Assembly: GCA_029718625.1 (NCBI GenBank)
Contig: CM056380.1
Location: 40,780,680 to 40,844,679 of the forward strand
DNA length: 64,000 nucleotides
Origin: Synaphobranchus kaupii
Lineage: Eukaryota > Chordata > Actinopteri > Anguilliformes > Synaphobranchidae
Direction: 5' to 3'
A model generated the notes under the pieces. It did no database searches, was not told where the DNA came from, and worked only from the letters and a program-made list of their open reading frames with translations. Shown here piece after piece: positions 1 through 9,505 of the stretch. How positions within the stretch are numbered: position 1 is the first letter of the stretch; every line of letters starts with the position of its first letter. A program made the position numbers and the translations under genes.

Positions 1-422
1 GATATAATTAAATTCCCTTCTAATGGAGGTGCTGAAAACAGTTGAGCTGCTTCAGCATGGCTATTTGTGATTGGTTGCACTTATACTCTGCTGCTAGCTA
101 ATTTCCTGGGGAAAATATTCCAAGGTTTACAAATAGGCGGCAGTATCTGTAGTGTAGCAAAAATATGCATAAAAATAGCCCCAGTACAGTTTAATGAGTT
201 ATTACTGAAAAAGTTAACTTTAACTACTATAAAGAAGATCAATCAACTGCCATCAGAAACCAATTAATCAGAAATCATAATTCAGGTCCCCTCCCCGATT
301 ACCAAAAGTGTTTCATTCATTTTTAATTCATAAAAAAAGAAAAATGAGCATGTTCCTCTGCTGTGAGCTCACAGATGCAATTCATGAAACAGCCTTCACC
401 AAGATAAAAATTTTTTGCAGGG

Positions 423-441
423 ACAGCAGGGGGCGCCCTCT
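423..441 (+). promoter_or_regulatory. CTCF-like motif (candidate)
   Basis: CAGCAGGGGGCGCCCTC closely resembles the vertebrate CTCF core (CCASYAGRKGGC-like), here with an A in place of the first C. It sits in a near-palindrome, AGCAGGGGGCGCCCTCTGCT. It lies at the far end of a probable SINE on the minus strand, so it may be part of that repeat. Binding is inferred only from the motif. Confidence 0.4.
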
Positions 442-689
442 GCTACTGAAGGTGTGAGGTGAGAGCTGATGGCTGTTCGTTCACCAGTTCCCTATAGTGC
501 CCAGTCACCATCTGCTCTGCTCTTCCCAAGCCCCTGCTCTGAAACGAGGCAGGCTGGTCACTAGCCCCACTCCGCTGTAAATCCCTGTGGAGTACCGGAT
601 TACTTGTACAGTCATAGGGCCTTTTGTTCCGCAGTAGTCTCCTTTCTTGGAGGCAGATATTTGGCAAAGAAGTTCAAGTGACATTTCGT

Positions 690-781
690 GCTAAATGGTA
701 GAATGACAGTGCCCCTTCCTGGGATTCAAACCTGCAAGCTTTTGGTTGAAAGGTCCAGTTTCCTCACCACTGTACCACAGT
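690..781 (-). repeat. tRNA-like SINE head
   Basis: Read on the minus strand this resembles a tRNA gene. There is an A-box-like stretch near 770-781, then AACTGGACC, then a B box (GGTTTGAATCC, plus positions about 722-732) followed by CAGGAAGGGGCACTG. This order is typical of tRNA-derived SINEs, which carry an RNA polymerase III promoter in the head. The body probably runs toward about 425. The upstream side is replaced by the 31-bp minisatellite. It is not a functional tRNA, because no cloverleaf or anticodon arm can be drawn. The exact family is unknown. Confidence 0.55.
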
Positions 782-1355
782 GCTGGAGGTCTACAGACCG
801 CTGTACCACAGTGCTACAGATATACAGACCACTGTACCACTGTGCCACAGTGCTGCAGGTCTACAGACCATTGTACCACAGTGCTGCTGATATCCAGACC
901 GCTGTACCACAGTGCTGCTGATATACAGACCGTGGTACCCCAGTGCTGCAGGTCTACAGACCGCTGTGCCACAGTGCTGCTGATATACAGACCGTGGTAC
1001 CCCAGTGCTGCAGGTCTACAGACCACTGTACCACAGTGCTGCTGATATGCAGACCACTGTACCACAGTGCTGCAGGTCTACAAACCACTGTACCACAGTG
1101 CTACTGATATACAGACCGCTGTACCACAGTGTTGCTGATATACAGACCGCTGTACCACAGTGCTGCGGTCTACAGACCATTGTGCCACAGTGCTGCAGGT
1201 CTACAGACTACTGTACCACAGTGCTGCTGATATACAGACCGCTGTACCGCAGTGCTGCAGGTTTACAGACCACTGTACCACAATGCTGCTGATATACAGA
1301 CCACTGTGCCACAGTGCTGCAGGTCTACAGTCCACTGTACCACAAAGCTGCTTCC
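782..1355. repeat. 31-bp minisatellite, about 18 copies
   Basis: The unit is 31 bp and begins GTGCTGCAGGTCTACAGACC or GTGCTGCTGATATACAGACC, ending CTGTACCACA. The two variants (AGGTCTA and TGATATA) are interspersed. Several frames stay open through it (Tyr-Arg-Pro-Leu-Tyr-His-Ser type repeats) only because a 31-bp period cycles frames without stops. I do not call a protein. Confidence 0.9.
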
Positions 1356-2147
1356 CAGTCATGGGAATGTCTGCCTCTCTGTGACCTTCTGTATATCACA
1401 CATGTTGATTCTATATTTTTATATTGCCAGAAATGTGAAAACCTTATGAATTATTTTCTGGAAATTATTGCTTTCTTCCAAGCCCACAGCTGAGCTGGGC
1501 ACATGCTATCCCTCCTTTGACATTTAATTCTGGGACGGCCCAGAATTCAGACATTCACTGATCAGAATTTGTATAACCTTTGGTTATAACAGCCGTCAGG
1601 CACAGTCGCAAGCCAGATCTTCAGCCCTTCAGAAATGGAGGAATGGTGATTGTGAAAGTCTTGCTCTATTTTTTAAAAATCTCATACGGAGAGGCTTAAT
1701 GGTATAATAATAATTATTGGAGTGCTTTGTTTACATGCCGTTAATGTATGACATATCCATCTCCAGTACCGTGGCAACGCAGATCAGTTATTATGCATGA
1801 AAAGAAGTCATCCAGGTAATCTTTCAGCCCAAAGCAAGAGCCACAGGGAATTAGGCAAGGTCACAGTCATTTTGAATTGCAGCCAATTAAGTAGAATTAT
1901 TTATTAAAAGCACATATTCTCTCCTCCACTCTTCTTTCATGTTAATGGGTGTTTGAAAATCAGATTAACGTGGCCCAACAATTGGAATGTGATTAAACAA
2001 ACCGAGAAATCTGCACAGCAGAAATTTTCAACGTGGAATTTTTTTAATGGTTTACATTTTTAAAATTCTGTCCTGAGGAGACAGCGCATGCGAGTGTTGG
2101 TAACAAATGCATGAGTGAAGATCTGTGTCCGTGGCCTGGATGTCATC
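1356..2147. other. Intergenic, nothing recognised
   Basis: AT-rich unique-looking DNA. No open frame, RNA gene or repeat was recognised. Confidence 0.5.
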
Positions 2148-2159
2148 GAAGTTAAATTC

Positions 2160-2366
2160 TTTTTATTTTTTTTATTTTTTTTCCCTTTTTTTTTTGTTGT
2201 ATTGTCTTGTTTTATGATATTTTGTTTGCTTAACTTTACTGTTTACTTAATTTAGTTTTCCCTCCCTTAGAGAGGCTCCAGCACAAAACCTTTTTGTAAA
2301 TAACACTATAAAAATAAAGTTGACCTCCGAAGAGGTGGCGGGAAGATAAAAAAAAAGAAAAAAAAA
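2160..2366 (+). mobile_element. Short retroposed fragment with 12-bp TSD
   Basis: GAAGTTAAATTC occurs directly before (2148-2159) and directly after (2367-2378) this 207-bp segment. The insert ends in an A-rich tail (2347-2366) and carries an AATAAA signal near 2312, followed by GTTGACC. A perfect 12-bp duplication plus an A tail is the signature of target-primed retroposition. The insert looks like the 3' end of a LINE or mRNA; the source was not identified. Confidence 0.75.
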
Positions 2367-2378
2367 GAAGTTAAATTC

Positions 2379-3735
2379 CACTTTGGAATGCGAGTGTTTT
2401 TTCTATACAATCTTGAGTTTTTGAATTGGTGATCTTTTTGTGCGCCACACGGTGTTCCAGAAGAGGCAGCCACACTCATTTAGTTAACCAAAACAGATGT
2501 AAGAGAGTTACTGCTATGCTAAAATAATTGCATTACATAATGCAACTATTACAGCTTTGGATCGCAAGCCCAAAATACATTTGTTGGCAACATAATACAG
2601 AACATACACCTCTGATATGTCTCCTATCCACACCAGGTGTGCATTGTGCTTCATAGTGTACGTGTGTAGAAGAACAGTTCAAGAACTTCACGGAAGTTCT
2701 ATAAAACAGCTAGAACTAGAAAACAAAATATCCAATATCCAAATCCAAAAAAGAAAAAACAAAACCTACAATGATGCATGTAAAAGAAGGATTTCTCAGG
2801 GCAGAGAGCTTTTTCATATTTCGGCCTTGAAGGTGCATGTGAAAGGATCCAGCCACTCTTAGGCCAACTTAACCTCCCAGAGGCGTGCTTTAACCCTTTG
2901 AAAAGTAGGTTTTTTGGAATGTTTTTTTCAAAACTCTAAGTCAGTGTTCCAGAACTCCACTCTTGATTGTTACATCAGCATTAGAATGGTAAATTAAGAA
3001 CATTCTTATCGCATACTTGTGATCTTACACCTTAAAGGGTTAATGGAAATTTAACATTCCGAAGGGAAGGGGTAAGGGGTAAGAGACGGCGTGGGTGTCC
3101 AGTGCGATGATGTGCTCACACATAAGTGGCTTGCGAAATGCTGCGTGAGCGTAGTGAGAAGCAACTTCCTATGTGTTATCATTTCAGTGTTTGAAGCCCT
3201 GTTCGTAAGTAGGCAACAGGAAATGCTGATTTGTCCCGCTTAAGTGGCCGTTCAGCCCCTCTCTGTTTGCCAGTGAGTGCACATGCCTTTTGCACGGTCT
3301 TGGACATGTTGATCTATGCAACATAAAGCATAGCCATGGGCCAATATCGGCAGTGCAGGCAGACGCATCTTCAAATCCCAGCGCTGTGACGCACATTATA
3401 ATCTGTGACGCGCATTAGATTTGAATGGTGCTTTTCAAGGACCCAAATATGCTTTATGCATTATATAATTACACCAATAATTAAACGATGTAAGACAAAA
3501 TTTCCCCACAGCATAGGTCGATGCATGACAGCGCCGGACTGCAGAGTGAAAAGTGTGTGTGGGGGGGGCTTTTCTGAACTCTCCTGAATAAATGAGGATG
3601 TTGCAGTGATGAGCCTACAAATATGACTGGGCAGTCCAAATTAAGAGAAAATAAATAAAGATAAAAATTGACAGAACCCTGAGATATGTATTGAGTGTCT
3701 TCAAATATTAGTTCTGTAATTCACTCTGTATAAGC
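2379..3735. other. Intergenic, nothing recognised
   Basis: No convincing gene. The short open frames here (60-81 codons) have no recognisable domain and no splice context. Confidence 0.5.
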
Positions 3736-3855
3736 ATCTGCCAAATACATACATACATGCATGCATACATAGTAAATGAATACATACATCCATACATATA
3801 AATACATACACTATACATAAATACATATGTGCTGTACATAAATACATACATAAGC
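3736..3855. repeat. (ACAT/ATAC)n microsatellite
   Basis: Imperfect tetranucleotide array of CATA/TACA units with scattered substitutions. It ends about 60 bp before the LTR element insertion. Confidence 0.85.
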
Positions 3856-3914
3856 CGTATTGGAGGGAAGGTGAAGCCCATCTGTGCAAACAGGGAAGCT
3901 CATTATAAACAATT

Positions 3915-4022
3915 TGTAATGTTCCGCCCCATTCCTGTTCGTTTTCCGTGTTTTCCTGTTTTCCCTCCGTGTCATGTTGGATCCCTTTGTCCGTGTTTTC
4001 CCCGCTGCTACGGACTAGGCGT
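3915..4022 (+). repeat. 5' LTR, first 108 bp only
   Basis: Identical to the first 108 bp of the complete LTR at 5605, from TGTAATGTTCC to GGACTAGGCGT. It then jumps directly into pol sequence equivalent to 9787. There is no homology of more than a base or two at the junction, which suggests an end-joining deletion. The promoter region of this LTR is lost. Confidence 0.92.
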
Positions 4023-5593
4023 ATGCCAGACAGGCTAGATGGTCATTATTCTTTGCCCGCTTTAATTTTTCCTTGTCTTACCGCTCCGGTTCCCGCAATG
4101 TCAAGGCGGATGCCTTATCCCGTGTTTTTTCCCTTCTCTCCAGTCCTGCTGACCCTGAGCCTATTTTACCGGCGTCCTGTGTGGTGGCTGCGGTCTCCTG
4201 GAAGATCGAGGAGATTGTGAGGTCCGCCCAGACTTCCCACCCTGACCCCCGTAGTAACCCTAACTCCTCCCTGTTTGTTCCCAACTCCGTCCGCTCCCAG
4301 GTCCTGGAGTGGGTTCACGCCTCCTGTCTGGCGTGTCACCCAGGTGTTGCCAGAACGACCACCCTCGTCAGGAGGAGTTTTTGGTGGCCCACGCTCAAGG
4401 AGGATACCCGTGCCTTTGTCCTGGCCTGTGCTGTGTGCGCCAGGAGCAAGGCATCCCATCAGCCTCCCTCCGGTCTTCTCCTTCCCCTCCCTGTCCCGGG
4501 CCGTCCTTGGAGCCACATCGGCGTGGACTTTGTCACCGGTCTGCCATTGTCAGAGGGTAATTCCGTAATTCTGACAGTGGTGGATCGGTTCTCCAAGGCG
4601 GTTCACTTTATTCCCCTTCCCAAACTCCCGTCCGCCCTCGAAACTGTGGAGCTCCTGGTGTTACATGTGGTCAGGCTGCACGGGATCCCGTCCGACATTG
4701 TGTCTGACCGTGGGCCCCAATTCTCCTCCCAGGTTTGGAAGGCGTTCTGTGTAGCCCTGGGGGCCTCGGCTAGTTTGTCGTCGGGTTTCCATCCCCAGTC
4801 TAACGGCCAGGCAGAGAGGGCGAACCAGGACCTGGGGGCCGCCCTGCGGTGCGTCACCGCACGCAATCCCGCCTCCTGGAGCCGTTTTCTCCCCTGGGTA
4901 GAGTACGCTCACAACTCCCTTAAGAGTGCATCCACAGGGTTGTCCCCGTTCGAGTGCTCATTGGGTTACCAACCCCCTCTCCTGTCGGCCCAGGAGGCCG
5001 AGGTAGCAGTCCCCTCTGTTAGATCCCACCTCCTTAAATGCAAACGCATGTGGAGACTTGCACGCACCGCACTCCTGCGCTCCAAATCCCGTTCCCAACG
5101 TCTGGCGGACCTTCACAGGACCGCAGCCCCTAAGTATAGGGTCGGTCAGCAGGTCTGGCTTTCCACATTTAACATTTCCCTTCCCTCTTCCTCTAAAAAA
5201 CTTCGGCCCCGTTTTATTGGTCCCTTCCCTATTGTTTGTTTAATCAACCCAGTTTCGGTTAAACTCTCCCTCCCTGCCTCCCTCAAAGTTTACCCCGTTT
5301 TCCATGTTTCTCAAATAAAGCCTGTCGCCTCCAGCCCCCTCAGTTCCCCTACCCTCCCTCCTCCACCTGTCCGGGTCATCGACAACGCCCCGGCCTACAC
5401 GGTGGACCGTATTATGGACATCCGCCGTAAGGGTCGGGGTTTCCAATACCTCGTTGACTGGGAGGGGTATGGGCCTGAGGAGCGGTCGTGGCTCCACAGG
5501 AGCCTCATCCTGGATCACTCACTGATCCAGGATTTCCACAAACGCTTCCCTCACAAAACCAGGCCACCAGGTACGCCAGGAGGCGTACTTTGA
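4023..5593 (+). pseudogene. pol: Partial pol: RNase H end, integrase, chromodomain
   Basis: Open frame that starts inside the RNase H tail ([20 protein letters not shown]), has no start codon of its own, and runs to the stop at 5591-5593. It carries the integrase zinc-binding region (CHPG then CAVC), the DDE core ([30 protein letters not shown]) and a C-terminal chromodomain ([20 protein letters not shown], then [12 protein letters not shown]). Compared with the second copy it lacks the extra C that breaks the frame before the chromodomain, so here integrase and chromodomain are fused as expected for chromoviruses. About seven substitutions in 1.6 kb separate the copies. Gag, protease and reverse transcriptase of this unit are deleted. 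Confidence 0.9.
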
Positions 5594-5601
5594 GGGGGGG
5601 G
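5592..5601 (+). promoter_or_regulatory. Polypurine tract of first unit
   Basis: GAGGGGGGGG three bases before the LTR start. A purine run at this place primes plus-strand DNA synthesis in LTR elements. The same tract occurs before the last LTR (11357-11366). Confidence 0.8.
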
Positions 5602-5864
5602 TACTGTAATGTTCCGCCCCATTCCTGTTCGTTTTCCGTGTTTTCCTGTTTTCCCTCCGTGTCATGTTGGATCCCTTTGTCCGTGTTTTCCCCGCTGCTA
5701 CGGACTAGGCGTTTCCTTCCCTGACTTGTTCGTCTGGTTTTCTGTTTTTACTTCCGCCTTTCACTCCTCTCCCTCTCGTTGCATGCATTCCTCACCTGGT
5801 GTTTAGTAATCACTCCCGTTTAATTTCCACACCTGCCCCTTATTTAGGTTTTCATTAACGTCAC

Positions 5865-5906
5865 TATTTATACCCACGGCTGGCTGCCAATCGGCGCCAG
5901 TTCGTT
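5865..5906 (+). promoter_or_regulatory. LTR core promoter and self-primer
   Basis: TATTTATA at 5865-5872 is followed 31 nt downstream (from its first base) by GCCAGTTCGTT at 5896-5906. That 11-mer is exactly complementary to the primer binding site at 7034-7044. This is the arrangement of the Tf1/sushi group, in which the first 11 nt of the transcript fold back and prime reverse transcription. The start site is inferred. Confidence 0.75.
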
Positions 5907-6544
5907 AACTATCCTCACTCTGTGTTTGGTTTTGTCGTTCGTGGTCTTCTACGGTCCTGCTCGCTTGGTTGTGGGAATTCAATCCCCTTACAGCTTGTAG
6001 TTCGTCTGAAACTACGTTTTGGTAGTTACCCTCCGTGAAATTCCTGTGTTTCATGCAGCTAACCTGTTTTCCCTCTAAACCTCCAGTTACCCAGTCTACC
6101 GTGGCAGTGTTCGTTCTCCCTTTGTTTGTTTTGTGTGTTGCGGTACCTCCACCTTCAGCTCACGTAGGATTCCGTGTGGCACTCCGATCCTGGCTACCCT
6201 CCAGCTGTTCCTGTCCGGCCGAAGCCGCCCACAACGTCTTCAGTTACGGTTCCGGGAGCACTGGAGACCGGCCAGATCCTACCGGACCTACCTAAGCTAC
6301 GCCGCACTACCCAGCACTGCCATCCAGTGAGAACCTCCCGGTCCTTCCCGTGCCTACTTCCAACTAATCCCCCTCTGTTTTGTTTTGACCAGTACCGGTG
6401 TAGTCATCCCGGTCCAGTTCCAGTCCTGCCGTAGTGAGTCGCCCACCTACCTGTCCAGTCCAGGCGTGAGTCACGCATCTTCCGATTCAGCCCAGTTCCG
6501 GCTTGGAACAAAACCTGTTCCTGAACCCATTGTCCAGAGTGGAC

Positions 6545-6850
6545 CTCCCGGTCCAGTTCCAGTCCAGTCCAGGTGTGAGTTGTGCACCTACCGATCCAGT
6601 CCAGTTCCGGCTTGGAACAATCCGTTCCTGACCGCGTTTCCTGAGTGGATCTCCCGGTCCAGTTCCAGTCCAGTCCAGGTGTGAGTTGTGCACCTACCGA
6701 TCCAGTCCAGTTCCGGCTTGGAACCATCCGTTCCTGACCGCGTTTCCTGAGTGGACCTCCCGGTCCAGTTCCAGTCCAGTTCAGGCGTTGCATACGCCTG
6801 GAGTCCAGTCCAGTTCCGGCTTGGAACATTCCGTTCCTGATCTTCCGTTC
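6545..6850 (+). repeat. 106-bp tandem repeat inside the LTR
   Basis: CTCCCGGTCCAGTTCCAGTC recurs at about 6545, 6651 and 6757, a 106-bp period with about 2.5 to 3 copies. The array also contains shorter GTCCAGTCCAGTTCC sub-repeats. The same array is present in the 3' LTR at 12310-12615, so it predates the insertion. Confidence 0.85.
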
Positions 6851-7033
6851 CAGCTCCGGCTTGGAGCAGTCCGTTCCGGGCTTCCTGACATTACCCTGTG
6901 TGATAACGTGTTTGCCTTTCCTGTACAGTTTTGGGACTACCCCAACACTTAGTTTAGTAATAAAACCCCTTCTCTGTGAAATCTGTCTCCTGGTCGTTGC
7001 ACTTGGGTTCGTCTCGTATTGGGTTCGTAACAG

Positions 7034-7044
7034 AACGAACTGGC
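7034..7044 (+). promoter_or_regulatory. Primer binding site (self-priming)
   Basis: AACGAACTGGC begins one base after the LTR end. It pairs over all 11 nt with LTR positions 5896-5906, and the match stops at both sides. No tRNA 3' end that I know matches, so self-priming is the best reading. Confidence 0.75.
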
Positions 7045-7052
7045 CAAAAAAC

Positions 7053-8009
7053 ATGGACCCAGCCGACCTCGATCAGATTCGTCACGCCTTCTCCTGCCAA
7101 ACTGCGGTCAGCGACCAACAGGGCCGTCGTTTGGATGACGTATTGGAGGTGCTGAGGGGCATCACTGAACAAGTGGCACAGCTATCCCTTCACCAGCCGC
7201 TTCCGCAAATTCCTGTGGGCCCTACACCTCCCGCTCCGGATCCACCGGTCGATCCTCCTGCTGCCACTTCTTTTCGAGAGCCTCGCGTACAACACCCTGA
7301 ATTATACCGTGGGGGATTGGGCAAATGTCGCGAGTTTCTCATGAAGTGCGACATTGTCTTCCGGATGCAGCCCTCCTCCTTCGCCTCCGACCCATGTAAA
7401 ATCGCCTTCATCATGAGCAGCTTGGGAGGAAGTGCCCTGGAGTGGGCTACATCCATTTGGGACAGCCAGGTCGCGCTCTGCAACAACTTCGCTGCCTTCA
7501 CCGCCGAGATGCGGCGTGTGTTCGACCACCCTACCTGCGGGCGAGACGCTACTCAGCGCCTTCTTCAAGTCCGTCAAGGAAGTCGCAGCGTCGCAGAGAT
7601 GGCGATCCAATTCCGCACCCTCGCTGCGGAGTCCGGGTGGAGTGACACCGCCCTTCAGGGGGCCTTTCGCCAGGCACTCGGCGAGGAGCTAAAGGATCAA
7701 CTTGCCACCCGTGAGGAATCCACTTCACTCAATAGTCTTATTAGTCTGGCTATAGCTATTGACAACCGTCTCCGCATCCGGTCCCGTGAGCGAGGGGGGA
7801 ACTCCGGTCATCAAGCACATATCCGTCCTCACTCTTCTGCTGCAGGATCCAGAGCGGCGTCTGGGGTCTCCGAGGAGGAGCCTATGCAACTGGGCAGAGT
7901 TGCGGTCAGCGCTGAGGAGCGCCAACGTCGCCTACGCTCTAGATCCTGCTTCTACTGCGGCCAGCCTGGCCATCAGATCGCCTCATGCCCGATTTGCCCA
8001 AAAGAATAG
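7053..8009 (+). CDS. gag: Gag polyprotein with one CCHC zinc knuckle
   Basis: About 318 residues from ATG at 7053 ([16 protein letters not shown]) to TAG at 8007-8009. The open frame extends upstream into the LTR, but this is the first ATG after the primer binding site and gives the N terminus usual for fish sushi-like Gag. The middle has a retrotransposon capsid-like region ([25 protein letters not shown], then [20 protein letters not shown]). The C terminus has a zinc knuckle [14 protein letters not shown] (C-X2-C-X4-H-X4-C) for RNA packaging. The frame is intact. It overlaps pol, which lies in the -1 frame, with a slippery site just before the stop. Confidence 0.9.
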   Translation: MDPADLDQIRHAFSCQTAVSDQQGRRLDDVLEVLRGITEQVAQLSLHQPLPQIPVGPTPPAPDPPVDPPAATSFREPRVQHPELYRGGLGKCREFLMKCDIVFRMQPSSFASDPCKIAFIMSSLGGSALEWATSIWDSQVALCNNFAAFTAEMRRVFDHPTCGRDATQRLLQVRQGSRSVAEMAIQFRTLAAESGWSDTALQGAFRQALGEELKDQLATREESTSLNSLISLAIAIDNRLRIRSRERGGNSGHQAHIRPHSSAAGSRAASGVSEEEPMQLGRVAVSAEERQRRLRSRSCFYCGQPGHQIASCPICPKE

Positions 8010-9505
8010 GCTCGCCAGTTAAACTGGGCGTACTGACGAGCCCCATCATACCTAGCCATGCAGCTCAGAACCGCCTTGTTTTCAAGGTCACTCTCCTGTG
8101 GAGGGACAAGTCCGAAGTTTCGTCGGCTCTCATCGACTCTGGAGCCGACGCGAACTTTATGGACATCTCCTTCGCCAGGAGGGCCGGCATCCCCACGGAA
8201 GCTCTACCCTCTCCTATCACAGCCCTCGCCTTAGACGGTAGGAGTCTGGGGTTAGTGACCCACTCCACCGTTCCTATTCAGCTAGTACTATCCGGCAATC
8301 ATCGGGAGAGTATTCAACTCCTTCTCATCAGCTCCAAACAGTCATCTATAGTTTTAGGTCAAACCTGGCTCCGCCTTCACAACCCTCATATCGACTGGCA
8401 AGCCGGTCGTATTCTGGCGTGGAGTGGCCACTGTTTGGCTAGCTGTCTTCGTTCCGCTTTGCCCCCTCCGGGGTCCAAGGATCCCAGCACCAACCAACCC
8501 GAACCCGACCTTTCCAACGTCCCTGAGCAATATCACGACCTCTGCCAGGTCTTCTCCAAATCACGCGCCCTGTCCCTACCTCCTCACCGGCCTTACGACT
8601 GCTGCATCGACCTGCTGGCAGGAGCCAAGCTTCCGTCTGGTCGCCTTTACAGTTTGTCGGGGCCGGAGAAATTATCCATGGAGGAATACATTCACGAGTC
8701 CCTCGCCTCAGGCATCATCCGTCCCTCCTCTTCTCCTGTTGGTGCTGGGTTCTTCTTCGTGGGGAAGAAAGACGGCTCACTACGGCCCTGCATCGACTAC
8801 CGGGGCCTAAATCAAATAACCATCCGCAATAAATATCCTCTTCCCCTCATAAACACCGCTTTTGAACCCCTCTCGCCAGCCGTCATTTTCACCAAGCTCG
8901 ACCTCCGTAACGCGTACCACTTGGTGCGTATACGGGAGGGGGATGAATGGAAGACTGCGTTCAATACCCCGTTAGGCCACTATGAGTACCTGGTGGTCCC
9001 CTTCGGCCTTACTAACGCCCCCGCAGTCTTCCAGGGCATGGTGAATGACGTGCTGCGAGACCTGTTGGGGAAGTCCGTCTTTGTTTATATTGATGACATT
9101 TTGATTTTTTCCAAGTCCCCACAGGAGCACATTCTGCATGTCCGGGAGGTTCTCCAGCGTCTCCTTGAGAATCAGCTCTTTGTCAAGGCGGAGAAATGCT
9201 CATTCCACGTCTCCTCAGTCCCGTTCCTCGGCTTCATCATCGAGGAGGGCAGCATCCGGGCGGATCCTGTCAAGATCAAGGCGGTGACAGAATGGCCCCA
9301 ACCCACCTCCCGTAAGCACCTTCAACAATTTCTCGGTTTTGCTAATTTTTATCGCAGGTTTATCCGTAACTACAGTGTCATTGCTGCTCCCCTTACCAAA
9401 CTCACCTCTACTGCCCTTTCTTTTTCCTGGAACTCCGAGGCCCAGCTAGCTTTTGAGCGGCTCAAAACTCGGTTTTTAATCAGCTCCCATTCTTTGTCAC
9501 CCTGA
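7985..9505 (+). CDS. pol: Pol part 1: protease and reverse transcriptase
   Basis: Open frame in -1 relative to gag. It is probably entered by frameshifting at 7997-8003, not at its own ATG. It holds an aspartic protease active site ([12 protein letters not shown]) and then a reverse transcriptase with LDLRNAYH, the catalytic YIDDILIFS and the following FLGFIIEEG and [15 protein letters not shown] blocks, all typical of Ty3/gypsy. The true frame is lost near 9475-9480: an extra base in the TTTTTAA stretch sends translation to a premature stop at 9503-9505, and the downstream RNase H continues in the next frame. This may be a real mutation or a homopolymer base-calling error. Confidence 0.9.
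   Translation: MPDLPKRIGSPVKLGVLTSPIIPSHAAQNRLVFKVTLLWRDKSEVSSALIDSGADANFMDISFARRAGIPTEALPSPITALALDGRSLGLVTHSTVPIQLVLSGNHRESIQLLLISSKQSSIVLGQTWLRLHNPHIDWQAGRILAWSGHCLASCLRSALPPPGSKDPSTNQPEPDLSNVPEQYHDLCQVFSKSRALSLPPHRPYDCCIDLLAGAKLPSGRLYSLSGPEKLSMEEYIHESLASGIIRPSSSPVGAGFFFVGKKDGSLRPCIDYRGLNQITIRNKYPLPLINTAFEPLSPAVIFTKLDLRNAYHLVRIREGDEWKTAFNTPLGHYEYLVVPFGLTNAPAVFQGMVNDVLRDLLGKSVFVYIDDILIFSKSPQEHILHVREVLQRLLENQLFVKAEKCSFHVSSVPFLGFIIEEGSIRADPVKIKAVTEWPQPTSRKHLQQFLGFANFYRRFIRNYSVIAAPLTKLTSTALSFSWNSEAQLAFERLKTRFLISSHSLSP
7997..8042 (+). promoter_or_regulatory. -1 ribosomal frameshift signal
   Basis: CCCAAAA at 7997-8003 lies in the correct phase (C CCA AAA) in gag. Five bases later GGCTCGCCAGT (8009-8019) can pair with ACTGACGAGCC (8032-8042), a stem of 11 pairs with one mismatch. 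A heptamer, a 5-nt spacer and a stem-loop are the classic elements. Slippage would bypass the gag stop at 8007-8009 and enter pol. Confidence 0.8.

Larger units (their letters stand above)
5605..7032 (+). repeat. Complete central LTR (1428 bp)
   Basis: Starts TGTAATG and ends GTAACA. It contains a TATA box (5865-5872), the inferred transcript start near 5896, an internal 106-bp tandem repeat (6545-6850) and a polyadenylation signal AATAAA at 6959-6964. From start site to poly(A) site the R region would be about 1.1 kb, which is long. It serves at once as 3' LTR of the partial unit and 5' LTR of the complete unit. Confidence 0.92.

Noticed and set aside
690..781. tRNA gene on the minus strand
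   Set aside because: B box present, but no complete cloverleaf; the head is part of a SINE and its 5' side is repeat DNA.
688..1449. Overlapping repetitive open frames (Tyr-Arg-Pro-Leu-Tyr-His-Ser repeats)
   Set aside because: They arise from the 31-bp minisatellite, occur in several frames and both strands, and have no start context or domain.
6404..7054. 216-codon minus-strand frame in the gypsy LTR (also at 12169-12798)
   Set aside because: Antisense of the LTR's 106-bp tandem repeat; repeated WTGTGPG-like peptides without a domain.
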